Shown here: positions 1 to 7,172 of the stretch, piece by piece
Layout: the number at the start of each line of letters is the position of its first letter
Numbering within the stretch: the stretch's first letter is position 1
DNA from: Bacteroidetes bacterium UBA2322
GTDB lineage: Bacteria; Bacteroidota; Bacteroidia; Chitinophagales; UBA2359
Assembly: GCA_002345145.1 (NCBI GenBank)
Contig: DDVC01000139.1
Span: 1 to 14,429, forward strand
Direction: 5' to 3'
DNA: 14,429 nucleotides
Notes under the pieces: model-generated
What the model was told of the DNA's origin: nothing
The model's input: the letters and a program-made list of their open reading frames with translations, nothing else
The model's database searches: none
Made by a program: the position numbers and the translations under genes

Positions 1-60
1 GATTAAACGGATAACCTCGGGTAAAATTGAATCATTTACCCAATTGAGCCTTTATTTTTT

Positions 61-114
61 AAAAATCGGCATTAATCAGCTCCATCTGTGTTATCCGTGT
101 GCTAATTTTTGCCG
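61..114 (+). repeat. Dispersed intergenic repeat, copy 1
   Basis: This 54-bp segment aligns without gaps to 4892-4945, with 45 of 54 positions identical by my count. The identity includes a perfect 21-bp core (90-110 here) that begins GTGTTATCCGTG. Both copies are intergenic and on the same strand. The first 15 bases of the window, read on the minus strand, also begin GTTATCCGT, so a fragment of a further inverted copy may precede it. From memory, similar 'ATCTGTG...ATCCGTG' repeats are scattered between genes in Bacteroidota and some other phyla. Their function is unknown to me. Confidence 0.75.
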
Positions 115-238
115 ATTTTGCGCTCCTACCTTTGTGTACCGGTTTACATCAAACTCGGGTCACACCCGTCTGAAATGCGTAAAGTTTGCCGATTTGGAGC
201 TTTTTTATGTTAATTTTTACCATCGGGACAAAAAAACC

Positions 239-269
239 TTGCCTTTTTTTGTTTTTTGCCGTATCTTAG
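239..269 (+). promoter_or_regulatory. Candidate promoter for the DUF4175 operon
   Basis: A TTG (239-241) is followed after exactly 20 nt by TATCTTAG (262-269). This is one mismatch from the Bacteroidota -7 consensus TAnnTTTG, and the spacing matches that family of promoters (about 19-21 nt). Transcription would start near 275, giving a leader of roughly 130 nt before the start codon at 404. The imperfect -7 element keeps this tentative. Confidence 0.35.
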
Positions 270-403
270 TAGGGTCATTCAAAACCAAAACAAATCCTTA
301 CTGAAAAGACTAAGGTATTAGTTCAACAAACCTAAATGGTGATAAAGGTGTTATTACCGCACAATTAACTAAAACGCCCTAAAAGCAAAAGAAGGAATAT
401 AAT

Positions 404-3400
404 ATGAGCAGCATTACCAGCAATTACCAACTACTCATATCCAAGTTAGACCAGTTCATTAGAAAATATTATGTAAATAAACTCATCAGGGGTTTTCTGT
501 ATAGTACCGGCGCTATAGTACTGTCGTTTTTAATTATAAACTTGGTTGAGTATTATTTTTACCTCTCCACTACTGCACGTAAAGCGCTCTTCTACGGCTT
601 CATTGGCGGCAGTGCAGCCGCTTTAACAGGCTGGGTGTTATTGCCCATGCTGCACTACTTCAGGTTGGGTAAAATTATTTCGCACCATCAGGCAGCTCAA
701 ATTGTTGGCAATCACTTTTCTAACGTAAAAGATAAACTCCTCAATATCTTACAACTGAAGGAGCAATCAAAAAGCGCTGCCGATGCTACCCTTATAGAGG
801 CAAGTGTAAACCAAAAAATTGAAGAAATTAAGCCGGTTCCGTTTACCAATGCCATAAACCTATCAAACAACCGCCGCTACGCCAAGTATGCCATTATGCC
901 TGTGCTACTGCTGCTGGCAATTCTGATAGGCGCGCCCAATCTTATACCCAGCAGCGCCACACGTTTGCTCAATAACAACCAAACCTTTGAACCGCCTGCA
1001 CCTTTTAAATTTGACCTTGCCACCACCAATTTGGAAGTAGTGCAGTTTAGTGATTTTGACATAACCGTAAACGTATCGGGAAATGTACTGCCCAACGAAG
1101 CATTTGTGGTGGTGAATAATTTTCCCTATAAACTGAAAAAAAATTCCCCCGCTGAGTTTACCTACCGATTTAGTAAAGTTCAAAAAGATATTAACTTCTT
1201 TTTTGAGTCAAACGGCGTTAAATCAAAAGAATACACGCTCACAGTTATACCCAAGCCGTCTATAGTGAGTTTTTATGCAGAGGTAAACTACCCCGCATAC
1301 ACCGGCGAAAAAGACCAAACCCTGCACAATTCGGGCGATATGGTGGTGCCATTGGGCACTTCGGTTACCTGGCATTTTGAAGCCCAAAACACCGATGAAA
1401 TTTCGGTGAAATTTGATGCCAGTGCCCCGGTTGCCGCTCAAAATAACCAAAACGGAAAATTTACCCTTGCCCGTAGGTTAATGAAAGATGCCACTTACAC
1501 CATTTACCTCTCCAACAACCGCCTTAAAAATGCCGATTCTATCAGCTACAACATATCGGTTATCCCCGATTTGTATCCGGTAATTTCGGCAAACGAAAAG
1601 CGCGACGAAGCCGACCCCAAATACCTCTATTTCTTTGGCGATGTAGCCGATGACTACGGTGTGCGCAAATTAGAGTTTAAATACAAAGTTGACCCCAGTG
1701 GGCAAAACTTCTCTTCCGATTTGGGCTATCAGGCAGTACCCATTAGCTTGGGAGGTACAGATAAAAAAGCCGCCAGCTTTACCCACACCTGGGATATGAA
1801 CCTCATGAGCCTCAAACCGGGCGAAAGAATTACTTATTTCTTTGAAGTTTGGGATAACGACGGAGTTAATGGCAGTAAGTCAACCCGATCGCAAATAATG
1901 GTATATGAAATGCCCACCGTAGAAGAAATGAGCGCCCTTGCCGATTCTAAAAATAAAGAAATCAAAACTGACATAGAAAAGGTTAAAAAAGATGCCAAAG
2001 AGCTGAAAGAAGAGTTTAAAAAAGTGCAGGATAAAATTCTTCAAAAGAAAGACCTCACATGGGAAGACAAAGATAAAATTGACAACCTGCTCAATAAACA
2101 CCAGCAAATGCAGGAAGATATAAAAGACCTGCAAAACGAGTTTAAAGAAAATATGGAGCAGCAAAAAGACTTTAAGGAATTTTCTGAAGATATGCAGAAA
2201 AAACAAGAACAACTCCAAAAACTGATGGACGAACTGCTATCGGAAGAAATGAAAGAAATGCTGGAAAAACTCAAAGAACTCATGGAAAAAATGGGTAAGG
2301 AAGAAACCTTAGACCAGTTGAAAGACTTTGAAATGAACAGCGAACAATTGGAAAAAGAAATGGACCGTATGCTGGAACTCTTTAAGCAATTAGAGTTTGA
2401 GCAAAAAATGAACGAAACCATAGACAAACTGAATGACCTTGCCAAAGAGGAACAAAAACTGAGCGAGGAAACCCAGAAAAAACCCGATGGCAGCAACCTT
2501 GACCAACAACAGCAAAAGCAAGAAGAAATAGACAAAAAATTTGAAGACCTTAAAAAAGATATGCAAGACCTTCAAAAAATGAGCGATGACCTCAATAATA
2601 AAATGGACTTGCAAAAAGAAACCGAAAAACAGCAGCAAGATATTAGCGACGATATGAAACAAAGTATGCAGCAAATGCAACAGCAACAATCGCAAAACGC
2701 TGCCAAAAATCAGAAAAACGCCGCTAAAAAAATGCAGGAAATGGCCCAAAATCTTCAGCAAATGCAAATGCAAATGCAACAACAACAAATGGAAGAAGAT
2801 ATGCAAGCCATACGCCAGTTATTAGAGAACCTGCTCAAATTGAGCATGGAACAAGAAGATGTAATGCAATCTATGCAGCGCATAGACATCAATACCGCCC
2901 GATATAACGCATTGGTGCGCGACCAGTTTAAGCTCAAAGATGATGCCCGCCTTATAGAAGACAGCCTGATGGCGCTTAGCCGCAGGGTGTTCCAGTTGCA
3001 ATCGTTTATTACCAAAGAACTTACCGAAATAAACCGCAACATGGATAATACCTTAGAAACCCTTGCCGACCGTAAACCGGCACAGGCAGCTACCAGCCAG
3101 CAGTATATTATGACCAGTGTAAACAACCTTGCCCTAATGCTTGACGAATCGATGCAGCAAATGCAACAGCAAATGTCGCAGCAGATGCAGGGTAACCAAA
3201 TGTGCCAAAAACCGGGTAATAACCCCAAAGGCATGAAGGGTATGGGACAACTGCAACAACAACTCAACGACCGCATTACCAAACTTCAGCAAGCTATGAA
3301 AGAGGGTAAATCAGACGCTAAACAAATGAGCCGCGAAGCCGCCGAACTTGCCGCCAAACAAGCCGCTATACGAAAGGCTATGGAACAAATGCAGGAACAA

Positions 3401-3757
3401 CGAGGCAAAGACGGTAAAAAACAAGGAGGCTCTGATGGTATTGGCGACCTGCCCAAGCAAATGGAACAAACCGAAACCGATTTGGTAAACAAACGCCTTA
3501 CCGCCGAAATGCTCAAACGGCAACAGGAAATACTTAACCGTATGCTCCGAGCCGCCGAAGCTGAACGCGAACAAGACTGGGACGAAAAACGCCTTGCCGA
3601 AACCGCCCGCGAACGTAACAGACAAGCGCCCCCAGAAATGGAAGAATACATGAAAAAACGCCAATCGGAAATAGACCTCTACAAAACGGTTCCGCCTACC
3701 TTAAAACCCTACTATAAGGCTTTGGTTGAACGTTATTTTAAATCAATTAGTTTTTAA
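404..3757 (+). CDS. DUF4175 family membrane-anchored coiled-coil protein
   Basis: This 1117-residue protein matches my memory of the DUF4175 family, which is widespread in Bacteroidota and of unknown function. Hydrophobic segments at about 30-52, 61-83 and 162-180 indicate a membrane anchor. Residues about 200-500 are rich in beta-type sequence (NYPAYTG near 295, DDYGVRKLEF near 416) and probably form Ig-like extracytoplasmic domains. From about 510 to 1090 the protein is a very long Lys/Glu/Gln/Met-rich coiled coil, including a Q/M-only stretch encoded around 2759-2790. The start is supported by AAGGA at 392-396, 7 nt upstream of ATG. Two smaller genes follow on the same strand; DUF4175 genes often sit near ybeY in this phylum, as far as I recall. 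The coiled coil suggests a structural or scaffolding role in the envelope, which is inference only. Several antisense open frames inside it are by-products of its biased composition. Confidence 0.9.
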   Translation: MSSITSNYQLLISKLDQFIRKYYVNKLIRGFLYSTGAIVLSFLIINLVEYYFYLSTTARKALFYGFIGGSAAALTGWVLLPMLHYFRLGKIISHHQAAQIVGNHFSNVKDKLLNILQLKEQSKSAADATLIEASVNQKIEEIKPVPFTNAINLSNNRRYAKYAIMPVLLLLAILIGAPNLIPSSATRLLNNNQTFEPPAPFKFDLATTNLEVVQFSDFDITVNVSGNVLPNEAFVVVNNFPYKLKKNSPAEFTYRFSKVQKDINFFFESNGVKSKEYTLTVIPKPSIVSFYAEVNYPAYTGEKDQTLHNSGDMVVPLGTSVTWHFEAQNTDEISVKFDASAPVAAQNNQNGKFTLARRLMKDATYTIYLSNNRLKNADSISYNISVIPDLYPVISANEKRDEADPKYLYFFGDVADDYGVRKLEFKYKVDPSGQNFSSDLGYQAVPISLGGTDKKAASFTHTWDMNLMSLKPGERITYFFEVWDNDGVNGSKSTRSQIMVYEMPTVEEMSALADSKNKEIKTDIEKVKKDAKELKEEFKKVQDKILQKKDLTWEDKDKIDNLLNKHQQMQEDIKDLQNEFKENMEQQKDFKEFSEDMQKKQEQLQKLMDELLSEEMKEMLEKLKELMEKMGKEETLDQLKDFEMNSEQLEKEMDRMLELFKQLEFEQKMNETIDKLNDLAKEEQKLSEETQKKPDGSNLDQQQQKQEEIDKKFEDLKKDMQDLQKMSDDLNNKMDLQKETEKQQQDISDDMKQSMQQMQQQQSQNAAKNQKNAAKKMQEMAQNLQQMQMQMQQQQMEEDMQAIRQLLENLLKLSMEQEDVMQSMQRIDINTARYNALVRDQFKLKDDARLIEDSLMALSRRVFQLQSFITKELTEINRNMDNTLETLADRKPAQAATSQQYIMTSVNNLALMLDESMQQMQQQMSQQMQGNQMCQKPGNNPKGMKGMGQLQQQLNDRITKLQQAMKEGKSDAKQMSREAAELAAKQAAIRKAMEQMQEQRGKDGKKQGGSDGIGDLPKQMEQTETDLVNKRLTAEMLKRQQEILNRMLRAAEAEREQDWDEKRLAETARERNRQAPPEMEEYMKKRQSEIDLYKTVPPTLKPYYKALVERYFKSISF
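2759..2788 (+). repeat. Short tandem repeat inside the DUF4175 coiled coil
   Basis: Three consecutive CAAATG units (2759-2776) are followed by four CAA units (2777-2788). They encode alternating Gln-Met and then a run of Gln. Both unit sizes are multiples of three, so slippage would change length without shifting frame. Confidence 0.7.
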
Positions 3758-3764
3758 GTTCCCA

Positions 3765-3821
3765 CATTACCCACCTCACTAAGCCATTAAACTTTTTGGG
3801 GCGGGTAATGCGTTACTTAGT
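3765..3821 (+). other. Interlocking inverted repeats after the DUF4175 gene
   Basis: CATTACCC (3765-3772) is complementary to GGGTAATG (3803-3810). In the 30-nt loop, ACTAAG (3778-3783) is complementary to CTTAGT (3816-3821) outside the first stem. The two helices cross, which is pseudoknot topology. There is no clean U-tract directly after the stem, so this is not a standard intrinsic terminator. It could be chance in a 141-bp intergenic gap. Confidence 0.25.
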
Positions 3822-3898
3822 CAATTTTTACTCGTCTAATAGTAACACCTCCTAACAAATAATGCCAACCTAAACGCACCTACTTCAAAACCTACACT

Positions 3899-4330
3899 AT
3901 GCAGCAACAGTTACAAACTATGTCGCCTAAAGCCCGGTTTACCCTCAGGCTAAACTCTATTCCTGAAAACATTAGCCAAGTAGAACCGTTTTTGCAAGAA
4001 CTAAAATCGAAGTATAACCTGCCAGATGACCTTTACTTTAACATGTTATTAGTGCTGACCGAAGCAGTAAACAACTCCATTTTGCATGGAAACCAAGCCG
4101 ACCCCTGCAAAAGAGTAGTGGTAAAAGCACAACCAAATAAAGCATCTCTTTCCTTTACCATTTCTGATGAAGGCTGCGGTTTTAACCCCAATGCCCTGCC
4201 CGACCCCACCTCGCCCGCCTGTATCTGCAACCCAAACGGACGCGGGGTTTTTTTAATGCGCCAACTTTCTGACCACCTCCAATACTCTAATAATGGCAGA
4301 AGAGTGGTTATCAGATTTAATATAAACTAA
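3899..4330 (+). CDS. RsbW-type ATP-binding protein (anti-sigma factor/histidine kinase-like ATPase)
   Basis: This 143-residue protein consists of a single GHKL/HATPase_c_2 domain. The N-box is LTEAVNNSILHG (residues 53-64, with E55 and N58/N59 as candidate Mg-ATP contacts). The G1 motif is DEGCGF (90-95), and the G2-like motif NGRGVFLM lies at 113-120. This matches the serine-protein-kinase anti-sigma factors (RsbW/SpoIIAB class), which bind a sigma factor and phosphorylate an STAS-domain antagonist. No STAS protein or sigma factor is visible in the window, so the partner is unknown. An alternative start exists at Met8. It sits 141 bp after the DUF4175 gene and only 14 nt before ybeY, so co-transcription with ybeY is likely. 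The family call is firm; the regulatory role is inference. Confidence 0.87.
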   Translation: MQQQLQTMSPKARFTLRLNSIPENISQVEPFLQELKSKYNLPDDLYFNMLLVLTEAVNNSILHGNQADPCKRVVVKAQPNKASLSFTISDEGCGFNPNALPDPTSPACICNPNGRGVFLMRQLSDHLQYSNNGRRVVIRFNIN

Positions 4331-4344
4331 CCGCGGTTTACCTC

Positions 4345-4785
4345 ATGCCCGTTACCTTTCATATTGAGCCGCCTTTAAAATATAGCCTCAAAAACCGCCA
4401 AATTCTAAAGAAATGGCTCAAAAACATAGTGGAAAAAGAGGGTAAATGGCTCAGTGAGGTCAATTTTATTTTTTGTACCGATGATTACCTCTATCAGCTC
4501 AACACCACCCACCTTAATCATCATACCTATACCGATATTATTACCTTTGATAACTCCGATGCGCCCCACCTAATTGAAGGCGATATTTTTATAAGCATAG
4601 ACCGCGTTACCGAAAACGCCCAAAAATACCACGTTACTGCGCAGGCAGAACTACTTAGGGTTATGGCGCACGGCGTTTTACACCTATTGGGCTACAAAGA
4701 CAAAAAAACCGAAGACCAAAACCTCATGCGCTTAAAAGAAAATGAGTGCATTGCCCTTTTTGAACAACTGAGCCAACCGGCTTAG
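4345..4785 (+). CDS. ybeY: Endoribonuclease YbeY (16S rRNA maturation)
   Basis: YbeY is a metal-dependent single-strand endoribonuclease involved in 16S rRNA 3'-end maturation and ribosome quality control. At 146 residues the protein has the usual length. The signature is HGVLHLLGYKDK (109-120), followed by a conserved Met at 128. H109 and H113 are the first two metal ligands. The third ligand position holds Asp119 rather than the His found in E. coli YbeY. I recall this substitution in other Bacteroidota YbeY proteins, so it is probably functional. A conserved upstream block, TYTDIITFD (61-69), is also present. The 14-nt gap to the preceding RsbW-like gene suggests one transcript. Confidence 0.95.
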   Translation: MPVTFHIEPPLKYSLKNRQILKKWLKNIVEKEGKWLSEVNFIFCTDDYLYQLNTTHLNHHTYTDIITFDNSDAPHLIEGDIFISIDRVTENAQKYHVTAQAELLRVMAHGVLHLLGYKDKKTEDQNLMRLKENECIALFEQLSQPA

Positions 4786-4833
4786 TTAACAAGCAAGAGG
4801 GTGCAGCCATGGGTTCTAAGAAATAACAACCAG

Positions 4834-4857
4834 TTTGCGCCTTTGCGTCTTTGCGTG
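4834..4857 (+). repeat. Three-unit 8-bp tandem repeat TTTGCGYN
   Basis: TTTGCGCC (4834-4841), TTTGCGTC (4842-4849) and TTTGCGTG (4850-4857) stand head to tail in the gap after ybeY. Motifs of this 'CTTTGCGTCTTTGCG' kind recur between genes in many bacterial genomes, as far as I remember. Here it lies 34 bp before copy 2 of the dispersed repeat. Confidence 0.7.
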
Positions 4858-4891
4858 AAACAAAATTGGGCTGGTAATTTGTAATTATTCC

Positions 4892-4945
4892 AAAAATCTG
4901 TGTAAATCAGCCTCAGCAGTGTTATCCGTGTGCTAATTTCTGCCG
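4892..4945 (+). repeat. Dispersed intergenic repeat, copy 2
   Basis: This segment aligns without gaps to 61-114 with 9 mismatches in 54 positions. The perfect 21-bp core runs from 4921 to 4941 less its variable last base, and most mismatches fall in the left half. Its left part reads ATCTGTGTAAATCAG, closer to the generic form of this repeat type than copy 1. It sits in the 229-bp gap between ybeY and the convergent Ada-like gene. Confidence 0.75.
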
Positions 4946-5014
4946 GAAATCTTACCAATTAGCCTACAAATACACAATGAACCTGCATGGTGGGCAAGTA
5001 CCTAAGTAGATACT

Positions 5015-5365
5015 TTATTTACTCGCTTCCGCTCGCAGTTTGTCTATTCTGTTTTTTGCCCACGCTTTTTTGTCCACAGCATTTTCCCATTCATTAGCTA
5101 AACTGGTAAGACAAGATTTGCACGGGCGATAACCTTTTTCAAGCGCCTCAATTTCGTCAACAAAAAAAACTTGCGTTGATTTGGATTGGTCAGCATTGGC
5201 GCTTTTTATTAACGAGGTAGCGCCCCCGCATTTTTTACTGGTTTCCTTATTTGTAACTCTAATTTCGCCGTAAATTTTGGTAGAAGAAGCGCCTGCAAAA
5301 GTTAGCTTGCCTGCTTTTGCCATTTCATTAATTTCCTCTTTTGAAGTTGTTTTTCTGAAAATCAT
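5015..5365 (-). CDS. Small Ada-like metal-binding domain protein
   Basis: This 116-residue protein resembles the zinc-binding domain of the Ada DNA-repair protein. The best match is the C-terminal signature GYRPCKSC (78-85), preceded by VFFVDEIEALEKG (66-78), which parallels the 'FF...EA...GYRPCKRC' block of Ada domains. An earlier KIYGEIRV (30-37) sits where Ada domains have their first Cys pair, but only one Cys (C46) is present there. Three Cys in total (C46, C82, C85) leave one expected ligand missing. There is no methyltransferase or AraC-type domain, so it is not a full Ada protein. ATG 5365 is the natural start. The gene is preceded by a TACCTTTG element and converges on ybeY. The role is unknown; nucleic-acid binding is only a guess. 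Confidence 0.7.
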   Translation of the reverse strand: MIFRKTTSKEEINEMAKAGKLTFAGASSTKIYGEIRVTNKETSKKCGGATSLIKSANADQSKSTQVFFVDEIEALEKGYRPCKSCLTSLANEWENAVDKKAWAKNRIDKLRAEASK

Positions 5366-5411
5366 AGTGTTTTTTTTTGTGTTTACAATGCTTTACAAGT
5401 ATTGCGCTGCA

Positions 5412-5419
5412 CAAAGGTA
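5412..5419 (-). promoter_or_regulatory. Possible -7 element for the Ada-like gene
   Basis: On the minus strand this reads TACCTTTG, a perfect match to TAnnTTTG, about 47 nt upstream of the start codon at 5365. No TTG is found 19-21 nt further upstream, so only the -7 half is supported. It lies in the 77-bp gap after the beta-barrel gene, so the Ada-like gene may have its own promoter. Confidence 0.35.
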
Positions 5420-5442
5420 AAACAATATGCTTAAATCAGCGC

Positions 5443-6216
5443 TTAATTGATAAAAAATTGGTCATCGGAGTGGGGGTAAAGGGGTAAAATCCACCCAATA
5501 CTGATGCCAAAATACACATCTATGCGCCTACCCGTTTCGGCGCGGCGGGTATCAAAATTGTAAGAGCGGCGGTTTTGGGTAAATGCCTGTACCGCCTCTG
5601 CCGAAATTCTGAAATTGACCAACCGGTTATTAGCCAAATACTGATAGCCTATATTTTGTTGAAGTGCAAAACCATTGGTTAGCCGGTCGTATCCATAGCG
5701 GTATTTGCCCTGCAACTGCGGCACCGACTCGTTTCTGTCCACTATATGCAATTTGTGCTGCAAAAAACCGGCGCCGCCCAGCACAAAAATACCCGAATTA
5801 GGATTTTTGGCGTTTAAGGTAAACAGTTTTCCGGCTTTAAACGTGGTTAAAAATCCACGCAAAAACAAACTTACATCTGCCGGCAGTCCGTCGGTACCGG
5901 TTATGTATCCATCAGAGTTAAACAGGTTTATTGCCAGCGAATCTTCCTTTAATACATTGCCAAATAAGAAAAACCCATCAACGCCAAACAACAAATTGTT
6001 AGCAGTTTTGCGCATAACACTACCGCCCACTTTTGAGCTTAAACCAAAGCGGTTGCCTAAATCGGCAACAGGTAGTACTAAACCATAATCTATATGTACT
6101 AATGTGGCCGGGGTGGGTTGGGGCATTTTGGTTGCCACCGGTTTTTGTGCGTTTTGCGCTTTACATAACATACTCGCGCAGCAGAAGAACAATAATAGTC
6201 CAACAAATTTTTTCAT
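5443..6216 (-). CDS. Predicted outer-membrane beta-barrel protein
   Basis: This 257-residue protein begins with a signal peptide, MKKFVGLLLFFCCASMLCKAQ split near residue 20 (hydrophobic core 4-17, AQ cleavage site). No proper lipobox precedes its cysteines. The mature part alternates polar and hydrophobic residues with many Gly and aromatic residues. Recognisable blocks are GGSVMRKT (64-71), LFGVDGFFLFG (75-85), NPNSGIFVLGGAGFLQHK (near 138-155), YDRLTNGFALQQNIGYQYL and a strand ending GWILPLYP close to the C terminus. I recall unnamed Bacteroidota proteins with these blocks, but no function. An outer-membrane porin-like or structural barrel is likely. It is on the same strand as the Ada-like gene, 77 bp upstream of it, and is divergent from the thioredoxin-like gene. 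Confidence 0.75.
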   Translation of the reverse strand: MKKFVGLLLFFCCASMLCKAQNAQKPVATKMPQPTPATLVHIDYGLVLPVADLGNRFGLSSKVGGSVMRKTANNLLFGVDGFFLFGNVLKEDSLAINLFNSDGYITGTDGLPADVSLFLRGFLTTFKAGKLFTLNAKNPNSGIFVLGGAGFLQHKLHIVDRNESVPQLQGKYRYGYDRLTNGFALQQNIGYQYLANNRLVNFRISAEAVQAFTQNRRSYNFDTRRAETGRRIDVYFGISIGWILPLYPHSDDQFFIN

Positions 6217-6335
6217 CGGGATAGTTGGTTAAATAGTACTGCAACTTTGGCTTCAACTTTATCAATACATGTTTTGAACAGCTGCAATGTTTGGTAAATA
6301 ACACCGGTAGTGGCAAATTTACGGCAAACATGGCT

Positions 6336-6343
6336 TATTTTTG
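6336..6343 (+). promoter_or_regulatory. Possible -7 element for the thioredoxin-like operon
   Basis: TATTTTTG matches TAnnTTTG perfectly and lies 59 nt before the ATG at 6403, in the 186-bp divergent gap. No TTG occurs at the expected -33 position, so the evidence is the -7 box and its placement only. Confidence 0.35.
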
Positions 6344-6402
6344 CACCTGCGTAGCAACTTGCGTAGTTAAAACGTTCTTTTTGTATTGCTTAACCCTAAT
6401 TA

Positions 6403-7155
6403 ATGTTTTGTTTACTTATGCAAAATTTATTTTTATACATGTTTGTTTTGACCTTTTTTGCGCTTGCAGGCAGCTCAATAGCAAAAGCACAAGGCAAGAA
6501 GAATAAGAATAAAGCCGAAACACCTGTTAATAATAACACGGAAATAACAGATTCAGATGCCAACGAGCCGGTATTAAAGCCCGAACCAACAAAAGACAAT
6601 ACTAAAAAGAAAAATAAAAAAACAGCCAAAAACGAAAAAGACAATACGCCCGATGCCATACAACAAACCGATTTACCCACCGCCACTGAGCCCAAATTGA
6701 TAGAACCCTATTTTGATGAATTTGCTGATGAGGTAATTACCAACCCCGAAGAACTTACCGAAGAAGAAGTGGCTAAGCGACTGGCTTATTTTAACAAAGA
6801 CAACTGGAAAAATGCCACAGAAAAAGCCCGAAAAGAACGAAAAGTATTAGTTGCCGATTTTTATACCGACTGGTGCCGCGCCTGCAAACAAATGGATAGA
6901 GAAATTTTTATCCACCAGGAAGCGCGGGAACTGCTTAACCGCCATTTTGTACCCTATAAAGCACATGCCGAAAAAAGCGACAAATTGGTAGCCGAAATGT
7001 ATGGTGTAACCGGTTATCCTACCTTTATCTTTTTTGACTCCGATGGCAAGGAACTTAAAAGAATTGAGGGCTATATGGGGAAAGAAAGTTTTATGAAACA
7101 ACTTAAACAGTTTAAACCCCGCGTGCCCAATACCCAACACACACCATTCAGGTAA
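6403..7155 (+). CDS. Exported thioredoxin-like protein
   Basis: The 250-residue protein starts with a hydrophobic signal segment (about 7-28, ending AKAQ). A Lys/Asn/Glu-rich low-complexity linker follows (31-95), then a thioredoxin fold (about 130-240). The active site is WCRAC (157-161), with C158 and C161 as the redox pair. The expected cis-Pro loop is GYPTFIFF (204-211). The block FYTDWCRACKQMDREIF resembles Thioredoxin_7/DsbD-C-terminal-like domains, so disulfide reduction or exchange in the periplasm is likely. ATG 6418, five codons downstream, is an equally plausible start; neither has a clear Shine-Dalgarno. The 125-residue gene starts 17 nt after the stop, suggesting an operon. The substrate cannot be told from the sequence. 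Confidence 0.87.
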   Translation: MFCLLMQNLFLYMFVLTFFALAGSSIAKAQGKKNKNKAETPVNNNTEITDSDANEPVLKPEPTKDNTKKKNKKTAKNEKDNTPDAIQQTDLPTATEPKLIEPYFDEFADEVITNPEELTEEEVAKRLAYFNKDNWKNATEKARKERKVLVADFYTDWCRACKQMDREIFIHQEARELLNRHFVPYKAHAEKSDKLVAEMYGVTGYPTFIFFDSDGKELKRIEGYMGKESFMKQLKQFKPRVPNTQHTPFR

Positions 7156-7172
7156 AAACAATACCCATTGCC

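Larger units (their letters stand above)
1..403. other. Non-coding region upstream of the DUF4175 gene
   Basis: No convincing gene lies here. The only open frame of note (44-304) starts with TTG, runs through the dispersed repeat and encodes a Cys/Phe-rich peptide without domain character. The stretch contains one copy of a dispersed repeat (61-114), a small perfect 5-bp hairpin with a 3-nt loop (156-168), an isolated TACCTTTG element (127-134) and a better promoter candidate (239-269). The sequence from about 270 to 403 would be a leader for the gene at 404. Confidence 0.7.

Noticed and set aside
127..134. TACCTTTG as a promoter for the DUF4175 gene
   Set aside because: No TTG at 19-21 nt upstream and the leader would be about 265 nt; the site at 239-269 fits better.
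156..168. Perfect 5-bp hairpin CGGGT-CAC-ACCCG
   Set aside because: Too short to claim a function; no T-run and no gene end next to it.
44..304. Open frame of 86 codons at the left end
   Set aside because: It starts with TTG, translates straight through the dispersed repeat, is Cys/Phe-rich without domain features, and has no ribosome binding site.
2041..3282. Long antisense open frames opposite the DUF4175 coiled coil
   Set aside because: They give Ser/Cys- or Phe/Leu-only proteins, the expected mirror of a Gln/Lys/Glu/Met-rich coding strand, while the sense frame is continuous.
5015..5365. Full Ada methyltransferase
   Set aside because: Only the zinc-domain-like part is present; there is no PCHR active site, no AraC helix-turn-helix and the length is far too small.
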